Assembly (NCBI GenBank): GCA_027493935.1
Contig: JAOSJV010000010.1
Location: 1 to 64,000 of the forward strand
Source of the DNA: Burkholderiales bacterium
Lineage (GTDB): Bacteria; Pseudomonadota; Gammaproteobacteria; Burkholderiales; SG8-39
Length of the DNA stretch: 64,000 nt
Direction of reading: 5' to 3'
This document shows, piece after piece, positions 50,559 to 60,211 of the stretch. How positions within the stretch are numbered: position 1 is the stretch's first letter; each line of letters opens with the position of its first letter. The notes beneath the pieces were generated by a model. The model had not been told where the DNA came from. It searched no databases and was given only the letters and a program-made list of their open reading frames with translations. Made by a program: the position numbers and the translations under genes.

Positions 50559-50894
50559 TCACCCCGGGAACGGCCGCCGCAATTGCTTCAGCCGCATGCG
50601 CCCGGCGGCAAGGATTTCCGCCGCCTCCGCGAGCGCCAGCGGCACGGCGCCGACTGCCCGCAGCGACTCCAGGTAGCCGGACACGGTCGCGTGAAGCACC
50701 TCGACGTCGGCGCTGGTGCGCACGCGCGAGGCCGCAACGAGGAACGGCGTCAGCAGCTCGCCCACGTCGTCGGCGACCCCGAATCCATGCGGGTGCTCGT
50801 CGGCGACGCGGTGCACGTACTGCTCGATGAGCGCCGCCACCTGCCGCTCGCTGCGGGCGTTCGTGAGTTCCGCGTAGAGGGTGCCCTGTGCCAT
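50559..50894 (-). CDS. Hypothetical protein
   Basis: 111 aa from ATG 50894 (MAQGTLYAELTNARSERQVA), with AAAGG 9 nt upstream. All-helical and soluble by composition: ALIEQYVHRVADEHPHGFGV, VEVLHATVSGYLESLRAVGA. I recognise no family. Monocistronic. Confidence 0.6.
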   Translation of the reverse strand: MAQGTLYAELTNARSERQVAALIEQYVHRVADEHPHGFGVADDVGELLTPFLVAASRVRTSADVEVLHATVSGYLESLRAVGAVPLALAEAAEILAAGRMRLKQLRRPFPG

Positions 50895-51230
50895 GCCCAT
50901 GAACCTTTGACACGAAAGCAAGCAAGCTCGCGGCCGGTCAACCCCCATTCGGAGCGATGGCGTGCAATTGTTCACGCACCTGCCGAACTGCCGACACTCG
51001 TCTGGCCGGAGTCGGCGAAGCGGATGCCCGCGCGGCGCGCTCCGCGTGCCCGTGCGAGAATCGCCCCGCGCGCCCCGGGATCCGGACGGAGCTTCGAGTC
51101 AAGAACTCATCTCAGAATCGCGGTCGTTCTCATTCCGGAACTCGGGTCGTACGAACGAGGGGCGAGCCCCTTGATAATCCCCCGTTCCGCAACCGCATGT
51201 GTCTGTTGAGCTAGGTTCTAGTCATCCGCG
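50895..51230. other. Noncoding, nothing recognised
   Basis: 336 bp between the hypothetical gene and the metallophosphoesterase. Presumably contains both divergent promoters; I see no clear boxes or repeats. Confidence 0.45.
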
Positions 51231-52013
51231 GTGCGCATCCACATCCTTTCCGACCTGCACCTGGAAGTCACGCCGTTCGCGCCGCCGGAGACGGACGCCG
51301 ACGTCGTCGTGCTCGCGGGAGATATCCACAACGGCTCCGAGGGGCTCGAATGGGCCGCGCGCACGTTTCGCGGCAGGCGCGTGGTCTACGTGCCGGGGAA
51401 CCACGAGTACTACGATCGCGAGTTGCTCGCCACCGCGGAAGCGCTCGCCGCCGACGCTGCGCGGCTCGGCGTCACCCTGCTGGATACGGCCGCCACGGTC
51501 ATCGACGGCGTGCGCTTCGTCGGCGCGACGCTGTGGACCGACTTCTGCCTCGACGGCACCGAGCGGCGCGAGGAAGTGATGGCGCTCTCGCTGCCGTACA
51601 TCGTCGACTTCCGCGCGATCCGCTACGCTGACGGCCCTTTCACGCCGGAGGCTTCGGTCGACCTCCATGTCGCCGCGCGCGCATGGCTGGAAGCCGAGCT
51701 CACCAAGCCGTTCGGAGGCACGACCGTGGTCATCACGCACCACGCGCCGCATCGGGGCAGCGTGCACGCGCGCTTCGCGCGCCATCCGGCGAATGGCGGT
51801 TTCGTGTCGGATCTTGCAGCGTTGATGGGCGGTCCGGCGCTCTGGATCCACGGCCACACCCACAACTCGTTCGACTACTGCGTCGCCGGCACGCGCGTGG
51901 TGTGCAATCCCCGCGGGTACGTCGTAGTCAAGCCGGCGCCGAAGCCCGGCGTGCCCGCGGTGGTCAAGGCGGAGAACGCGGAGTTCGATCCGGGTCTGAC
52001 GGTCACGATCTGA
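51231..52013 (+). CDS. Calcineurin-like metallophosphoesterase
   Basis: 260 aa from GTG. All metal-ligand motifs are present: DLH in MRIHILSDLHLEV, VVLAGDIHNG, VYVPGNHEYYDRE, ITHHAPH and WIHGHTHNSFDY. The class hydrolyses phosphoesters with a dinuclear metal centre; the substrate is unknown. No signal peptide, so cytosolic. Confidence 0.87.
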   Translation: MRIHILSDLHLEVTPFAPPETDADVVVLAGDIHNGSEGLEWAARTFRGRRVVYVPGNHEYYDRELLATAEALAADAARLGVTLLDTAATVIDGVRFVGATLWTDFCLDGTERREEVMALSLPYIVDFRAIRYADGPFTPEASVDLHVAARAWLEAELTKPFGGTTVVITHHAPHRGSVHARFARHPANGGFVSDLAALMGGPALWIHGHTHNSFDYCVAGTRVVCNPRGYVVVKPAPKPGVPAVVKAENAEFDPGLTVTI

Positions 52014-52153
52014 GGCGCGCGCGGGCGGCGCGCGCCGATTTCACAGATCCGTCCAGGGCTGCTACTCTTACGCCGCATGGCCGCGGCAGGTCGGCGCGCT
52101 GCCGGCGCGGAGCGCGGCTTCCGAAACCGCTTCCGGATCCGATTCCCCAAGGC

Positions 52154-55100
52154 ATGGCTCGCGGGCACAACGATCTCGGCGTCACGCCGCGCGCGGCCGT
52201 TCGCAGCCGCCGGCTGCGCAAGACGGCATGGTGGATCCTCGGCGTCGTGGCGTTCATCGCCGTCGCGGGCTTCCTCGTTGCGCCGCCGATCGTCAAGTCG
52301 CAGGCCGAGACGCGGCTCACGGCGCTGCTCGGCCGCGACGTCACGATCGAGCGCGTCGCGATCAACCCCTTCGCGCTGTCGGCGAAGGTTGCCGGGCTCG
52401 CCGTCAAGCCGCGCGCGGCGGACACCCCGGACAGCGCACCCCTGTTCGCGTTCGAGGAGCTGTACGCCCGGCTCTCGTACACCAGCATCGCGCGCTTCGC
52501 GCCGGTGATCGGCGAGGTCCGGCTGGTGCGGCCGGAGCTTCACCTGGTGCGCCGCGCCGACCGCTCGTACAACGTGCAGGACCTGATCGATGCGCTGCTC
52601 GACGATCCGCCGGCCGAGGAAGGTGCGCCGGCGCGCTACTCGGTGAACAACGCCCAGCTCGTCGACGGGCGCGTGACGCTCGACGACCGGCCGGAGCAGA
52701 AGCGGCACGAGGTGACCGGCATCAATCTCAACGTCCCGGCGCTGTCCAGCCTCGACGTCCACGTCGATCGGTTCGTCGAGCCGAAGCTCGAGGCGGTGAT
52801 CAACGGCCACCCGCTGCGCGTCGTCGGCGAGACGAAGCCGTTCCAGGACTCGCTGGAGACGCGCCTCAGCGTCGATCTCTCCGACGTCGACCTGCCGCGC
52901 TACCTCGACTACGCGCCGATCGAGCTCGCCTTCACGCTGCCCTCCGGCCGGCTCGACGCGACGATCGAGCTCGCCTTCGTGCAGGCGCCCGGGAAAGGGG
53001 CGTCGCTGACGGTGCGCGGCGACGCGTGGGTGCGCGAGCTCGCGCTCGCCGACCGGGCCGGCCGCGAAGTGCTCGGGTTCCGGCAGCTGCACGCGCGCGT
53101 GCGCAGCCTGGACGCGTTCGGGCGCAAGGCGGTCGTCGAGCGCGTGGCGCTCGACGGGCCGCGGATCGACGTCGAGCGCGCCAAGGACGGCCGGCTCAAC
53201 CTGCTCGCGCTCCTGCCGCGCGGCGACGCCCCCGCCGCACCGGTCGATACGCCGCCGTTCGCATTCGAGATCGCCGAGGTCGCGGTGACCGACGGCGCAG
53301 CCACCGTCGCCGATCTCGCGCCCGAGCCGCCGTTCCGGCGCTTGATCCGCGACCTCCGGATCCAGGCCAAGGGCGTCAGCAATGCGCCGGAACGGAAAGC
53401 GACCGTCGAGCTCCAGTTCGACTCCACGCCTGCGCCGGCGGCAGGGGCCGGCGGCGCGGCAGGCGCGGAGGGCAGCCGCGAGCCGGCCCGCTTGGTGCTC
53501 GCGGGGGAGGTCGGCCTCGTGCCCGGCACGGCGTCGGGAACGATCGAGCTCACCAACCTGCAGCTCGCCTCGCTGCACCCGTATGTCGCGGCGGCCGTCG
53601 ATGCGGAGATCCGCAGCGGGCGCGCCGATGCGAGCGCGCGCTTCGATCTCGCAGTCCGCGACGGCGAAGCGGCGGGCCGCATCGGCGCGATTGCCGTGAC
53701 GCTGAGCGACGTCGCGCTGCACCAGTCCGACGCGAAGACGCCGATGCTTCGGTTCGCCTCGGCGAGCGTCGCCGACGGCGAAGCCGATCTCGCGGCGCGC
53801 ACGATCGCGCTCGGACAGGTCAAGCTCGATCGGCCCGCGGTCCGGATCGAGCGCGGGCCCGACGGGAGGCTCGACGCGCAGCGCATCCTGCGCACCGTCG
53901 ACCCCGGCGTCGGCGCGCCCGCGACGGCTGCGGGGGCGGACGAGGCGCCCTGGACGGCGGAGATCCGCAAGCTCGCGCTCGATGCGGGCAGCGTCGCGTT
54001 CGAGGACCGGAGCGTGCACCCGGCGGTGAAGGTCGCGGTCGGCGCGCTGCGCGTGGACGTGGAGGGTATCAGCACGGCGAAGGGGGCGCGGGGCTCCGGG
54101 AGCGTGCGCGCCGGATCAACCGCTCGGGCACCCTCGCGGTGAAGGGCGAGTTCTCGCGCGCGCTCAGCGCGAAGCTCGCGCTCGATCTGCGCAACCTCGA
54201 ACTCGCGCCGTTCGAGGCCTATGTCAAGCCGTATGCGGCCATCGACATCCCGCGCGGCCGGCTCTCGGCGCGGGGCACGGTCGAGGTCGACGCCGCCGAC
54301 GCACCCATGGCCGCCTATCGCGGCGACCTCACCCTGCAGGATGTCGCCGTCGCCGCGGAGGGCGCCGAGGGCGAGCTCCTGCGCTGGCAGTCGCTGCGGC
54401 TCGCCGGCATCGGTGCGGCCACGCAACCGCTGCGCGTCGACATCGAGGAGATCGCGCTGGAGAACTTCTTCAGTCGGCTGGTACTCGACGCTACCGGCGC
54501 GCTCAACCTGCAGAAGCTCGCGCGGGTCCCGGCGTCGGTGCCCGGAACGCAGCCCGCGGCAGTGCCCGCCGCGCGGGCGCCGAGTGCGTCGGACCAGGTC
54601 ACCGCCGCGCGATCCTCGCTCGCCGCGGCACGCCAGGCGGTGGACTGGCTGCGCGTGGGCCGCGTGCGGCTCGCCGGCGGCAACGTCGACTTCAGCGACT
54701 TCTTCGTGAAGCCGAACTACTCGGCGAACCTGACCGATCTCGAAGGCTCCGTATCGACGCTCACGTTCGAGCAGCCGGGCGAGGGTCGCGCTGCGCGGCC
54801 GCTTGCATCGCACGGCGCCGCTCGAGATCGCGGGCCGCATCAATCCGCTCGCGGCAAACGTGCTCCTCGACCTGAAGGCCAACGCGCGCGACATCGATCT
54901 CTCCCCGCTCACGCCCTACTCGGTCCGCCACCTGGGCTATGGTATCGAGAAGGGCAAACTGTCGGTGAACGTCGAGTACCTCGTCGAAGATCGCAAGCTC
55001 GCCGCGAAGAACAACATCCGCCTCGACCAGCTCACCTTCGGCGAGAAGGTGGAGAGTTCCACGGCGACCGACCTGCCGGTGCTGATGGCGGTGTCGCTCC

Positions 55101-55831
55101 TCAAGGACAAGCAGGGGGTGATCGACGTGAACCTCCCCATCGGCGGCTCGCTCGACGATCCCGAGTTCAGCGTCGGCGGCATCGTCCTGCAAGTGATCTT
55201 CAACGTGATCGCCAAGGCCGTGACCGCACCGTTCGCGCTGCTCGGCGCCCTCGCCGGAGGCGAGGAACTCGACCACGTCGATTTCGCGCCCGGACGCGCG
55301 GCGCTCGACCAAGAGGCGAAGGAGAAGCTCGCCAAACTCGCACAGGCGCTCGACGCACGCCCCGCCCTCAGGCTCGACATCGTCGGCCGGGCCGATCCGG
55401 CGGTCGATCGCGACGGCCTGAAGCGCGCGGCGCTCGAGCGTGCCGTGAAGCGCCAGAAGCTCGCCTCGCTGCAGAGCGGCGAAGGGGCGCCGAAGTCGGT
55501 CGACGCCGTTGCAGTCGATCCGAAGGAGTACCCTGCGCTGCTCAAGCGCGCGTACGCCGATGCGGACATTCAGGACAAGCCGCGCAACGTCCTCGGCTTC
55601 GCCAAGGACATCCCGGTCGCCGAGATGGAGAAGCTGATGCTCGCGGCGGCGCCGGCCGACGAGGAGGCGCTGCGCCGCCTCGCCGCCGCGCGCGCGCAGG
55701 CGGCGCGCGACCACCTCGTCGAGGAAGGCAAGGTCGGCGCGGAGCGGTTGTTCCTGGTCGCGCCCAAGATCGAGCCCGCCGGAGCGACGGAAAAGCGCGC
55801 AGGTGCCCGGATCGACTTCGCGCTCAGGTAG
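52154..55831 (+). CDS. DUF748 / AsmA-like envelope protein
   Basis: About 1225 aa after two compensating single-base breaks (near 54090-54115 and 54790-54803). N-terminal membrane helix (TAWWILGVVAFIAVAGFLVA), then a very long beta-rich periplasmic region with repeated AsmA-type stretches (GRDVTIERVAINPFALSAKV; DIDLSPLTPYSVRHLGYGIE; GKLSVNVEYLVEDRKLAAKN). The C-terminal quarter resembles an OmpA-like or coiled stalk (LDIVGRADPAVDRDGLKRAA). AsmA-family proteins form hydrophobic bridges that carry lipids across the periplasm; that role is inferred. Confidence 0.82.
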
Positions 55832-55987
55832 CGGCTGCGACGCCGGTCGTGCGCGAGCCATGCGCCCGCGTTTGCTCCGTGAACCGCGGCGCGCCCGCGG
55901 GCCGCTTGACCCAGGTCATTGGTCCGGCGCGGCGTCGAGGGCAGCATCATGCGTGCCCACGGAGGCGCGCGAAGCGGGAGAACCGAG

Positions 55988-56563
55988 ATGCACAAATCGC
56001 TGGCTGTGATTCGCGAGGAGCACCGGGCGCTCGCCGGCGTGCTGCACGGGCTGCAGCACCTCGCGCGACAGATCGCCGCGCAGAAGCGCGCGCCGGACTT
56101 CGTACTGCTGCGCGCGATGGTCGGCTACATCCTCGCGTTCCCCGTGCGCCTCCACCACCCGAAGGAAGATCAGCACCTGTTCAGCGCCCTGCGCTCGCGC
56201 GACCCCGGAATCTCCCCCTTGCTCGCCGAGCTCGAGGCCGAGCACGTTCGCGACCGCGAGTACGCGCGGGCGCTCGAGGAAGCGCTCGCGCACTACGAGC
56301 GCACCGCCGACGCCTTCCCCGCCTTCGCCGCGGCGCTCGAGCGCTACGCGGCGTTCCAGTGGGCGCACATGCGCAAGGAGGAGGACTTCGTCCTGCCCGC
56401 GGCCGAGCGCGCGCTGCGTCCCGACGACTGGCCCGCGATCGACGCCGCGTTCGCCGCGAACCGCGATCCGCTCGTCGGCGTCGACGTGAGCGAGGAGTTC
56501 CGCGAGCTCTTCGCGCGGATCATGTCCGCGGCGCCCGCCCCGATCGGCAGCGCGCGCTCCTGA
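55988..56563 (+). CDS. Hemerythrin-like (HHE) domain protein
   Basis: 191 aa from MHKSLAVIREEHRALAGVLH. A four-helix bundle with diiron-ligand pattern: H12 in IREEHRALAG, HHPKEDQHLF, ELEAEHVRDREYA, and FQWAHMRKEEDFVLPAAE. Binds a diiron centre; members sense O2 or NO or store iron. GGGAGAACCGAG precedes the ATG. Confidence 0.85.
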   Translation: MHKSLAVIREEHRALAGVLHGLQHLARQIAAQKRAPDFVLLRAMVGYILAFPVRLHHPKEDQHLFSALRSRDPGISPLLAELEAEHVRDREYARALEEALAHYERTADAFPAFAAALERYAAFQWAHMRKEEDFVLPAAERALRPDDWPAIDAAFAANRDPLVGVDVSEEFRELFARIMSAAPAPIGSARS

Positions 56564-56684
56564 GCGCGCGACGCGCCACACTCCGCCCGCGGGCCGTCCA
56601 GCCGCGTCGCCGCGCGGATCGGACGGCTCTTCCTCCGTTTCCGGCATCACGGGCGCCGGTCGGTCCGGCGCGCGCATCTCGGAC

Positions 56685-56749
56685 TTGACACGCCCCGGCC
56701 CCTCGGTTAACGTGTTTCCTAGCTGGAATAACGTTTCACTAATAAAACG
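56685..56749 (+). promoter_or_regulatory. Promoter and probable regulator site of the catabolic operon
   Basis: -35 TTGACA (56685-56690) with a weak -10 TAACGT 17 bp downstream (56708-56713). The palindrome CGTTT-CACTAATA-AAACG (56732-56749) lies just past the start site, 45 bp before the first gene, a position suited to repression. It stands out as AT-rich in GC-rich DNA. The IclR regulator at 63454 is the natural candidate; inference. Confidence 0.55.
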
Positions 56750-56793
56750 CACCGTAGCCGGCACGGACTACCGAGCCGCGACGAGGAGAGTGA

Positions 56794-57108
56794 ATGTCCG
56801 CAACCTGGCACCGGGCCGGCCCCCTGGCCGAACTCACCGAAGACCAGCCGCTGACGGCGAAGGTCGCGGGCAAGGAAATCGGCGTCTACAAGATCGGCGG
56901 GGCGCTTTACGCGCTGGAGGACGTGTGCCCCCACGCCTACGCTCTGCTTTCGCAGGGGTTCGTCGAAGGCGAGGAGATCGAGTGCGCGCTGCACGGCGCG
57001 AAGTTTCACATCCCGACCGGCAAGTGCACCAAGGAGCCGGGCGGGCGCGACCTCAAGTGCTTTCCGGTCCGCGTCGAGGGCGAAACCGTTCTCGTTGCAC
57101 TGGACTGA
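56794..57108 (+). CDS. Rieske-type [2Fe-2S] ferredoxin of an oxygenase
   Basis: 104 aa. Rieske ligands Cys45-x-His47 (CPHAYALLSQG) and Cys64-x2-His67 (CALHGAKF). It has no membrane anchor and matches ferredoxin components that carry electrons from a reductase to ring-hydroxylating oxygenases such as the one at 60212. First gene of the operon. GAGGAGAG precedes the ATG. Confidence 0.9.
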   Translation: MSATWHRAGPLAELTEDQPLTAKVAGKEIGVYKIGGALYALEDVCPHAYALLSQGFVEGEEIECALHGAKFHIPTGKCTKEPGGRDLKCFPVRVEGETVLVALD

Positions 57109-57176
57109 CCCGATCCGGCGCGGCCGCCGCCCGCCGGAAAGCTGCGTAGCCGCAAGACAGGTTGGAGGAGCCTGGA

Positions 57177-57967
57177 ATGGCCGAGGCCCGCATCGAGTTC
57201 CGCAACGTGACCAAGCGCTTCCCAGCGAAGCGGCAGGGCGAGCCCGACGTCCTCGCGGTGCGCGGCGTCACGATCTCGATCGCCGACGGCGAAGTCGTCT
57301 CGCTGATCGGGCCGAGCGGCTGCGGAAAGTCGACGCTCCTCAACATGGGCTCCGGCCTCTACCTGCCGACCGAGGGCGCGGTCGCGGTGGACGGCGTGCG
57401 CGTCGACGGGCCCAACCGCCACGTCGCGTTCATGCTGCAGAAGGATCTGCTGCTGCCCTGGCGCTCGATCCGCGAGAACGCCGAGCTCGGCCTCGAGATC
57501 CGCGGCGCGCCGGCCGCCGAGCGGCGCGCGCGCGCGATGGCGCTGCTCGCCAAGTGCCATCTCTCGGGTTTCGAGCACCACTACCCGCATCAGTCTCGGG
57601 CGGCATGCGTCAGCGGGCTGCGCTCGCTCGCACGCTCGCGGTCGATCCGGCCGTGCTGCTGATGGACGAGCCGTTCTCGGCGCTCGACGCGCAGACCAAG
57701 ATGGTGCTGCAGCAGGATCTCGCCGAGACGCTCGCGGCCGAGCGCAAGACGGCGCTCTTGATCACGCACGACCTGGTCGAGTCGATCGCGCTCTCCGACC
57801 GGGTGTACGTCATGAGCGAGCGTCCGGGAACGATCATCGAGGAGATCGTCATCGAGATCCCCGGCCGCGAGGATCCGATGCGGCGCCGGCGCGACCCGCG
57901 CGTCGGCGCGTACGTGGCCGAGCTGATGTCGCTGCTGCACGTCGGCGAGCGCAAGGAAGCCGCCTAG
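57177..57967 (+). CDS. ABC transporter ATPase (SsuB/TauB type)
   Basis: About 263 aa after restoring one C near 57593-57596. Walker A GPSGCGKSTLLNM, Q-loop FMLQKDLLLPWRS, signature (LSGGMRQRAALARTLA, completed by the repair), Walker B VLLMDEPFSALDAQ, H-loop LLITHDLVES. Energises uptake with the permease and binding protein downstream. The start ATG 57177 has GGAGGAG 7 nt upstream. Confidence 0.9.
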
Positions 57968-58004
57968 CGGCGCCACCGCAGAATTTTTCCACCGGAGGAT
58001 AACC

Positions 58005-58988
58005 ATGACCGCCAAACGCCTGTTCCTGAAGTCGGCAACCGCTCTCGCCCTGGCGGCAGCGCTCGCCGCCCCCGCCCATGCGCAGCAGCCCGAGGAGGTC
58101 ACCTACCTCCTGCCCGCGCCGGCGTTCCTGCCGGCGTTCGGCCCGTGGATGATGGCGCAGGCGCGCGGCTACTATGCCGCCGAGGGGCTCAAGGTCAACT
58201 TCGTCGTCGCCAAAGGCGGCGTGGACGTCGCCAAGCAGGTCGGCGCCGGCAACGCGCCGATCGGCGGCGCGATCGGCGACACCCCGATCATCGCACGCGC
58301 GCAGGGGATCCCGGTCAAGGCGGTCGCAGTGCTCGGCGGGAAATCGCTCACCCAGCTCGTCGCGCACGCCGACCGCGGCATCGGCGGTCCCCGCGACCTG
58401 AAGGGCAAGACCATCACCACCATGGCCTACCAGGACACGACGTTCTTCGCGCTGCAAGGCATGCTCGCGAGCGCCGGGCTGTCCAAGAGCGACGTCAACG
58501 CGCAGGCAGCGGGTCCGGCCGGCGTGTGGCAGCTCTTCGCCGCCGGCAAGGCCGACGCGATGGCGGCGGTCCCGGACTGGATCGTCTCGGCCCAGCAATC
58601 GGGCGCCAACGTCAAGATCTTCTCGTCCGACGACTACTTCAAGAGCATGGCGCAGGCGATCCTCGCCGCCGACGAGACGATCCAGAAGCGCCCCGAGCTC
58701 GTGCAGAAGCTGGTGCGTGCGACGCTCAAGGGCATGCAGGACATCATGAAGGATCCGGCGGGGGCCGCGCGCGATTACGTGAAGGCGGTGCCACAGCACA
58801 AGGGCAAGGAGAGCTACATCGAGGCGGTGTTCAAGCTCTACAACACCTACGTCTATCCCGGCCAGAAGACCGTCGGTGCGATGGATCCGGATCGGCTCGC
58901 GGCAGTGCAGAAGTTCTACGTCAAGGAGGGCATCGTGCTGAAGGAGACCCCGGTTGACGACCTCTACACCAATCGCTTCATCCGCTGA
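58005..58988 (+). CDS. ABC transporter substrate-binding protein (SsuA/NMT1-like)
   Basis: 327 aa with a signal peptide (MTAKRLFLKSATALALAAAL, cleaved after AHA). Type II periplasmic binding fold: GYYAAEGLKVNFVVAKGG, IGGAIGDTPIIARAQGIPVK, DLKGKTITTMAYQDTT, GKADAMAAVPDWI. The family binds sulfonates, taurine, pyrimidine precursors, phthalate and other aromatic acids. The operon suggests the ligand is the oxygenase substrate or its precursor. Confidence 0.88.
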   Translation: MTAKRLFLKSATALALAAALAAPAHAQQPEEVTYLLPAPAFLPAFGPWMMAQARGYYAAEGLKVNFVVAKGGVDVAKQVGAGNAPIGGAIGDTPIIARAQGIPVKAVAVLGGKSLTQLVAHADRGIGGPRDLKGKTITTMAYQDTTFFALQGMLASAGLSKSDVNAQAAGPAGVWQLFAAGKADAMAAVPDWIVSAQQSGANVKIFSSDDYFKSMAQAILAADETIQKRPELVQKLVRATLKGMQDIMKDPAGAARDYVKAVPQHKGKESYIEAVFKLYNTYVYPGQKTVGAMDPDRLAAVQKFYVKEGIVLKETPVDDLYTNRFIR

Positions 58989-59799
58989 ACCGGCGCGACC
59001 GGGCCGGGCGGCCGAGATGCCGGGCGCATTGCGCGGGAGCACGGCGATGGCGAGCCTCGCCGTGCTCCTGGCGTTCCTCGCCGCGTGGGAGTGGCTGCCG
59101 GCGCTCGCCAGGATTCCCGAGTTCATCCTGCCGCCGCCCTCGCGCGTCTGGCAGGAGTTCCTGCGCATGATCGCCAACGAGCGGCTCTGGTATCACACCG
59201 GCATAACCTCGCTTGAGGTCGTGGTCGGCTTCTTGCTCGGTTCGCTGCTCGGGATCGTGATCGGTTTCGTGCTCGGCATGGCCCCGCGCGCCGAGCTGGT
59301 GCTCTCGCCCTACATCCTCGCGCTGCAGATCGCACCGAAGGTCGCCTTCGCCCCGCTCTTCGTGATGTGGCTCGGCTATACCGTCTATCCGAAGATCCTG
59401 GTCGCGGTCCTGATCGTGTTCTTCCCGGTGATGGTCAACGTGCTGACTGCGGTGCGCACGGTCGACCCCGACATGGTGAACCTCGCCCGCTCGTTCTCCG
59501 CGACGCGCTGGCAGGTGTTCCGCATGATCGAGTACCCCGCCTCGCTCGCTCCGCTCTTCTCGGGGCTGCGGATCGCCGCGACGCTCGCCGTCATAGGCGT
59601 CGTGGTGGGCGAGCTCGTCGGCGGCAACCTCGGGCTCGGCTACCTGCTCACCTACGGCGAGGGCCAGGGCAACACGGCGATGGTGTTCGTCACCATCATT
59701 CTGCTCACTTGCATCGGCATCGTTGCCTACGCCGGCGTCGTGCTGGTCGAGCGCCGGGTGCTCCACTACATGCCGAGGGCGCAGCACGCCACGGTATGA
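58954..59799 (+). CDS. ABC transporter permease (SsuC/TauC type)
   Basis: 281 aa. Start TTG at 58954, inside the end of the binding-protein gene, because AAGGAG lies 7 nt upstream; ATG 59017 is less likely. About six helices with the binding-protein-dependent permease motif near AVRTVDPDMVNLARSFSATR and GELVGGNLGLGYLL. Pairs with the ATPase at 57177. Confidence 0.88.
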   Translation: MTTSTPIASSAEPARPGRAAEMPGALRGSTAMASLAVLLAFLAAWEWLPALARIPEFILPPPSRVWQEFLRMIANERLWYHTGITSLEVVVGFLLGSLLGIVIGFVLGMAPRAELVLSPYILALQIAPKVAFAPLFVMWLGYTVYPKILVAVLIVFFPVMVNVLTAVRTVDPDMVNLARSFSATRWQVFRMIEYPASLAPLFSGLRIAATLAVIGVVVGELVGGNLGLGYLLTYGEGQGNTAMVFVTIILLTCIGIVAYAGVVLVERRVLHYMPRAQHATV

Positions 59800-59832
59800 G
59801 CGCACCGGAACGCACATCCAAGGAGGAAAGTC

Positions 59833-60201
59833 ATGTCTGAGACTGGCGTCACCCGAGCGCACATCCCGGCCGCGAGCGACCGGGACGTGGTCCCGGACTA
59901 CAACCGGTACCTGGAGGCGTACCGCAACCCGCGGCCGAACCAGACCGCGGGTGCGGGGCAGATCTTCGCGGGCGGCGAGCGCGACCTCATCGTATGGCAG
60001 ACCCGCCCCGCTTTGCCGACCGAGTACGAGGCGACGCTCGCCTCGACGCTCGAGCAGATTTTTGCGCAGCGCGTCTACGAGCTGCCCGACATCGTCGCCG
60101 CCCTGAACCGCGAGGGCGTGCGCACGCCCGCCGGCGAGGCGTGGACCGAGCAGAACTTCCAAACGACCTTCCGCGAGCTCGGCAAGCTCGCCTTCGGATA
60201 G
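59833..60201 (+). CDS. Small recombinase-like helix-turn-helix protein
   Basis: 122 aa. The C-terminal half (YELPDIVAALNREGVRTPAG, EAWTEQNFQTTFRELG) resembles the HTH of serine recombinases, without a catalytic domain. Proteins of this kind occur beside Rieske oxygenases; whether it is a regulator or an oxygenase accessory subunit is unknown. AAGGAGG precedes the ATG. 10 bp to the oxygenase gene. Confidence 0.7.
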   Translation: MSETGVTRAHIPAASDRDVVPDYNRYLEAYRNPRPNQTAGAGQIFAGGERDLIVWQTRPALPTEYEATLASTLEQIFAQRVYELPDIVAALNREGVRTPAGEAWTEQNFQTTFRELGKLAFG

Positions 60202-60211
60202 GAGACCTGAG

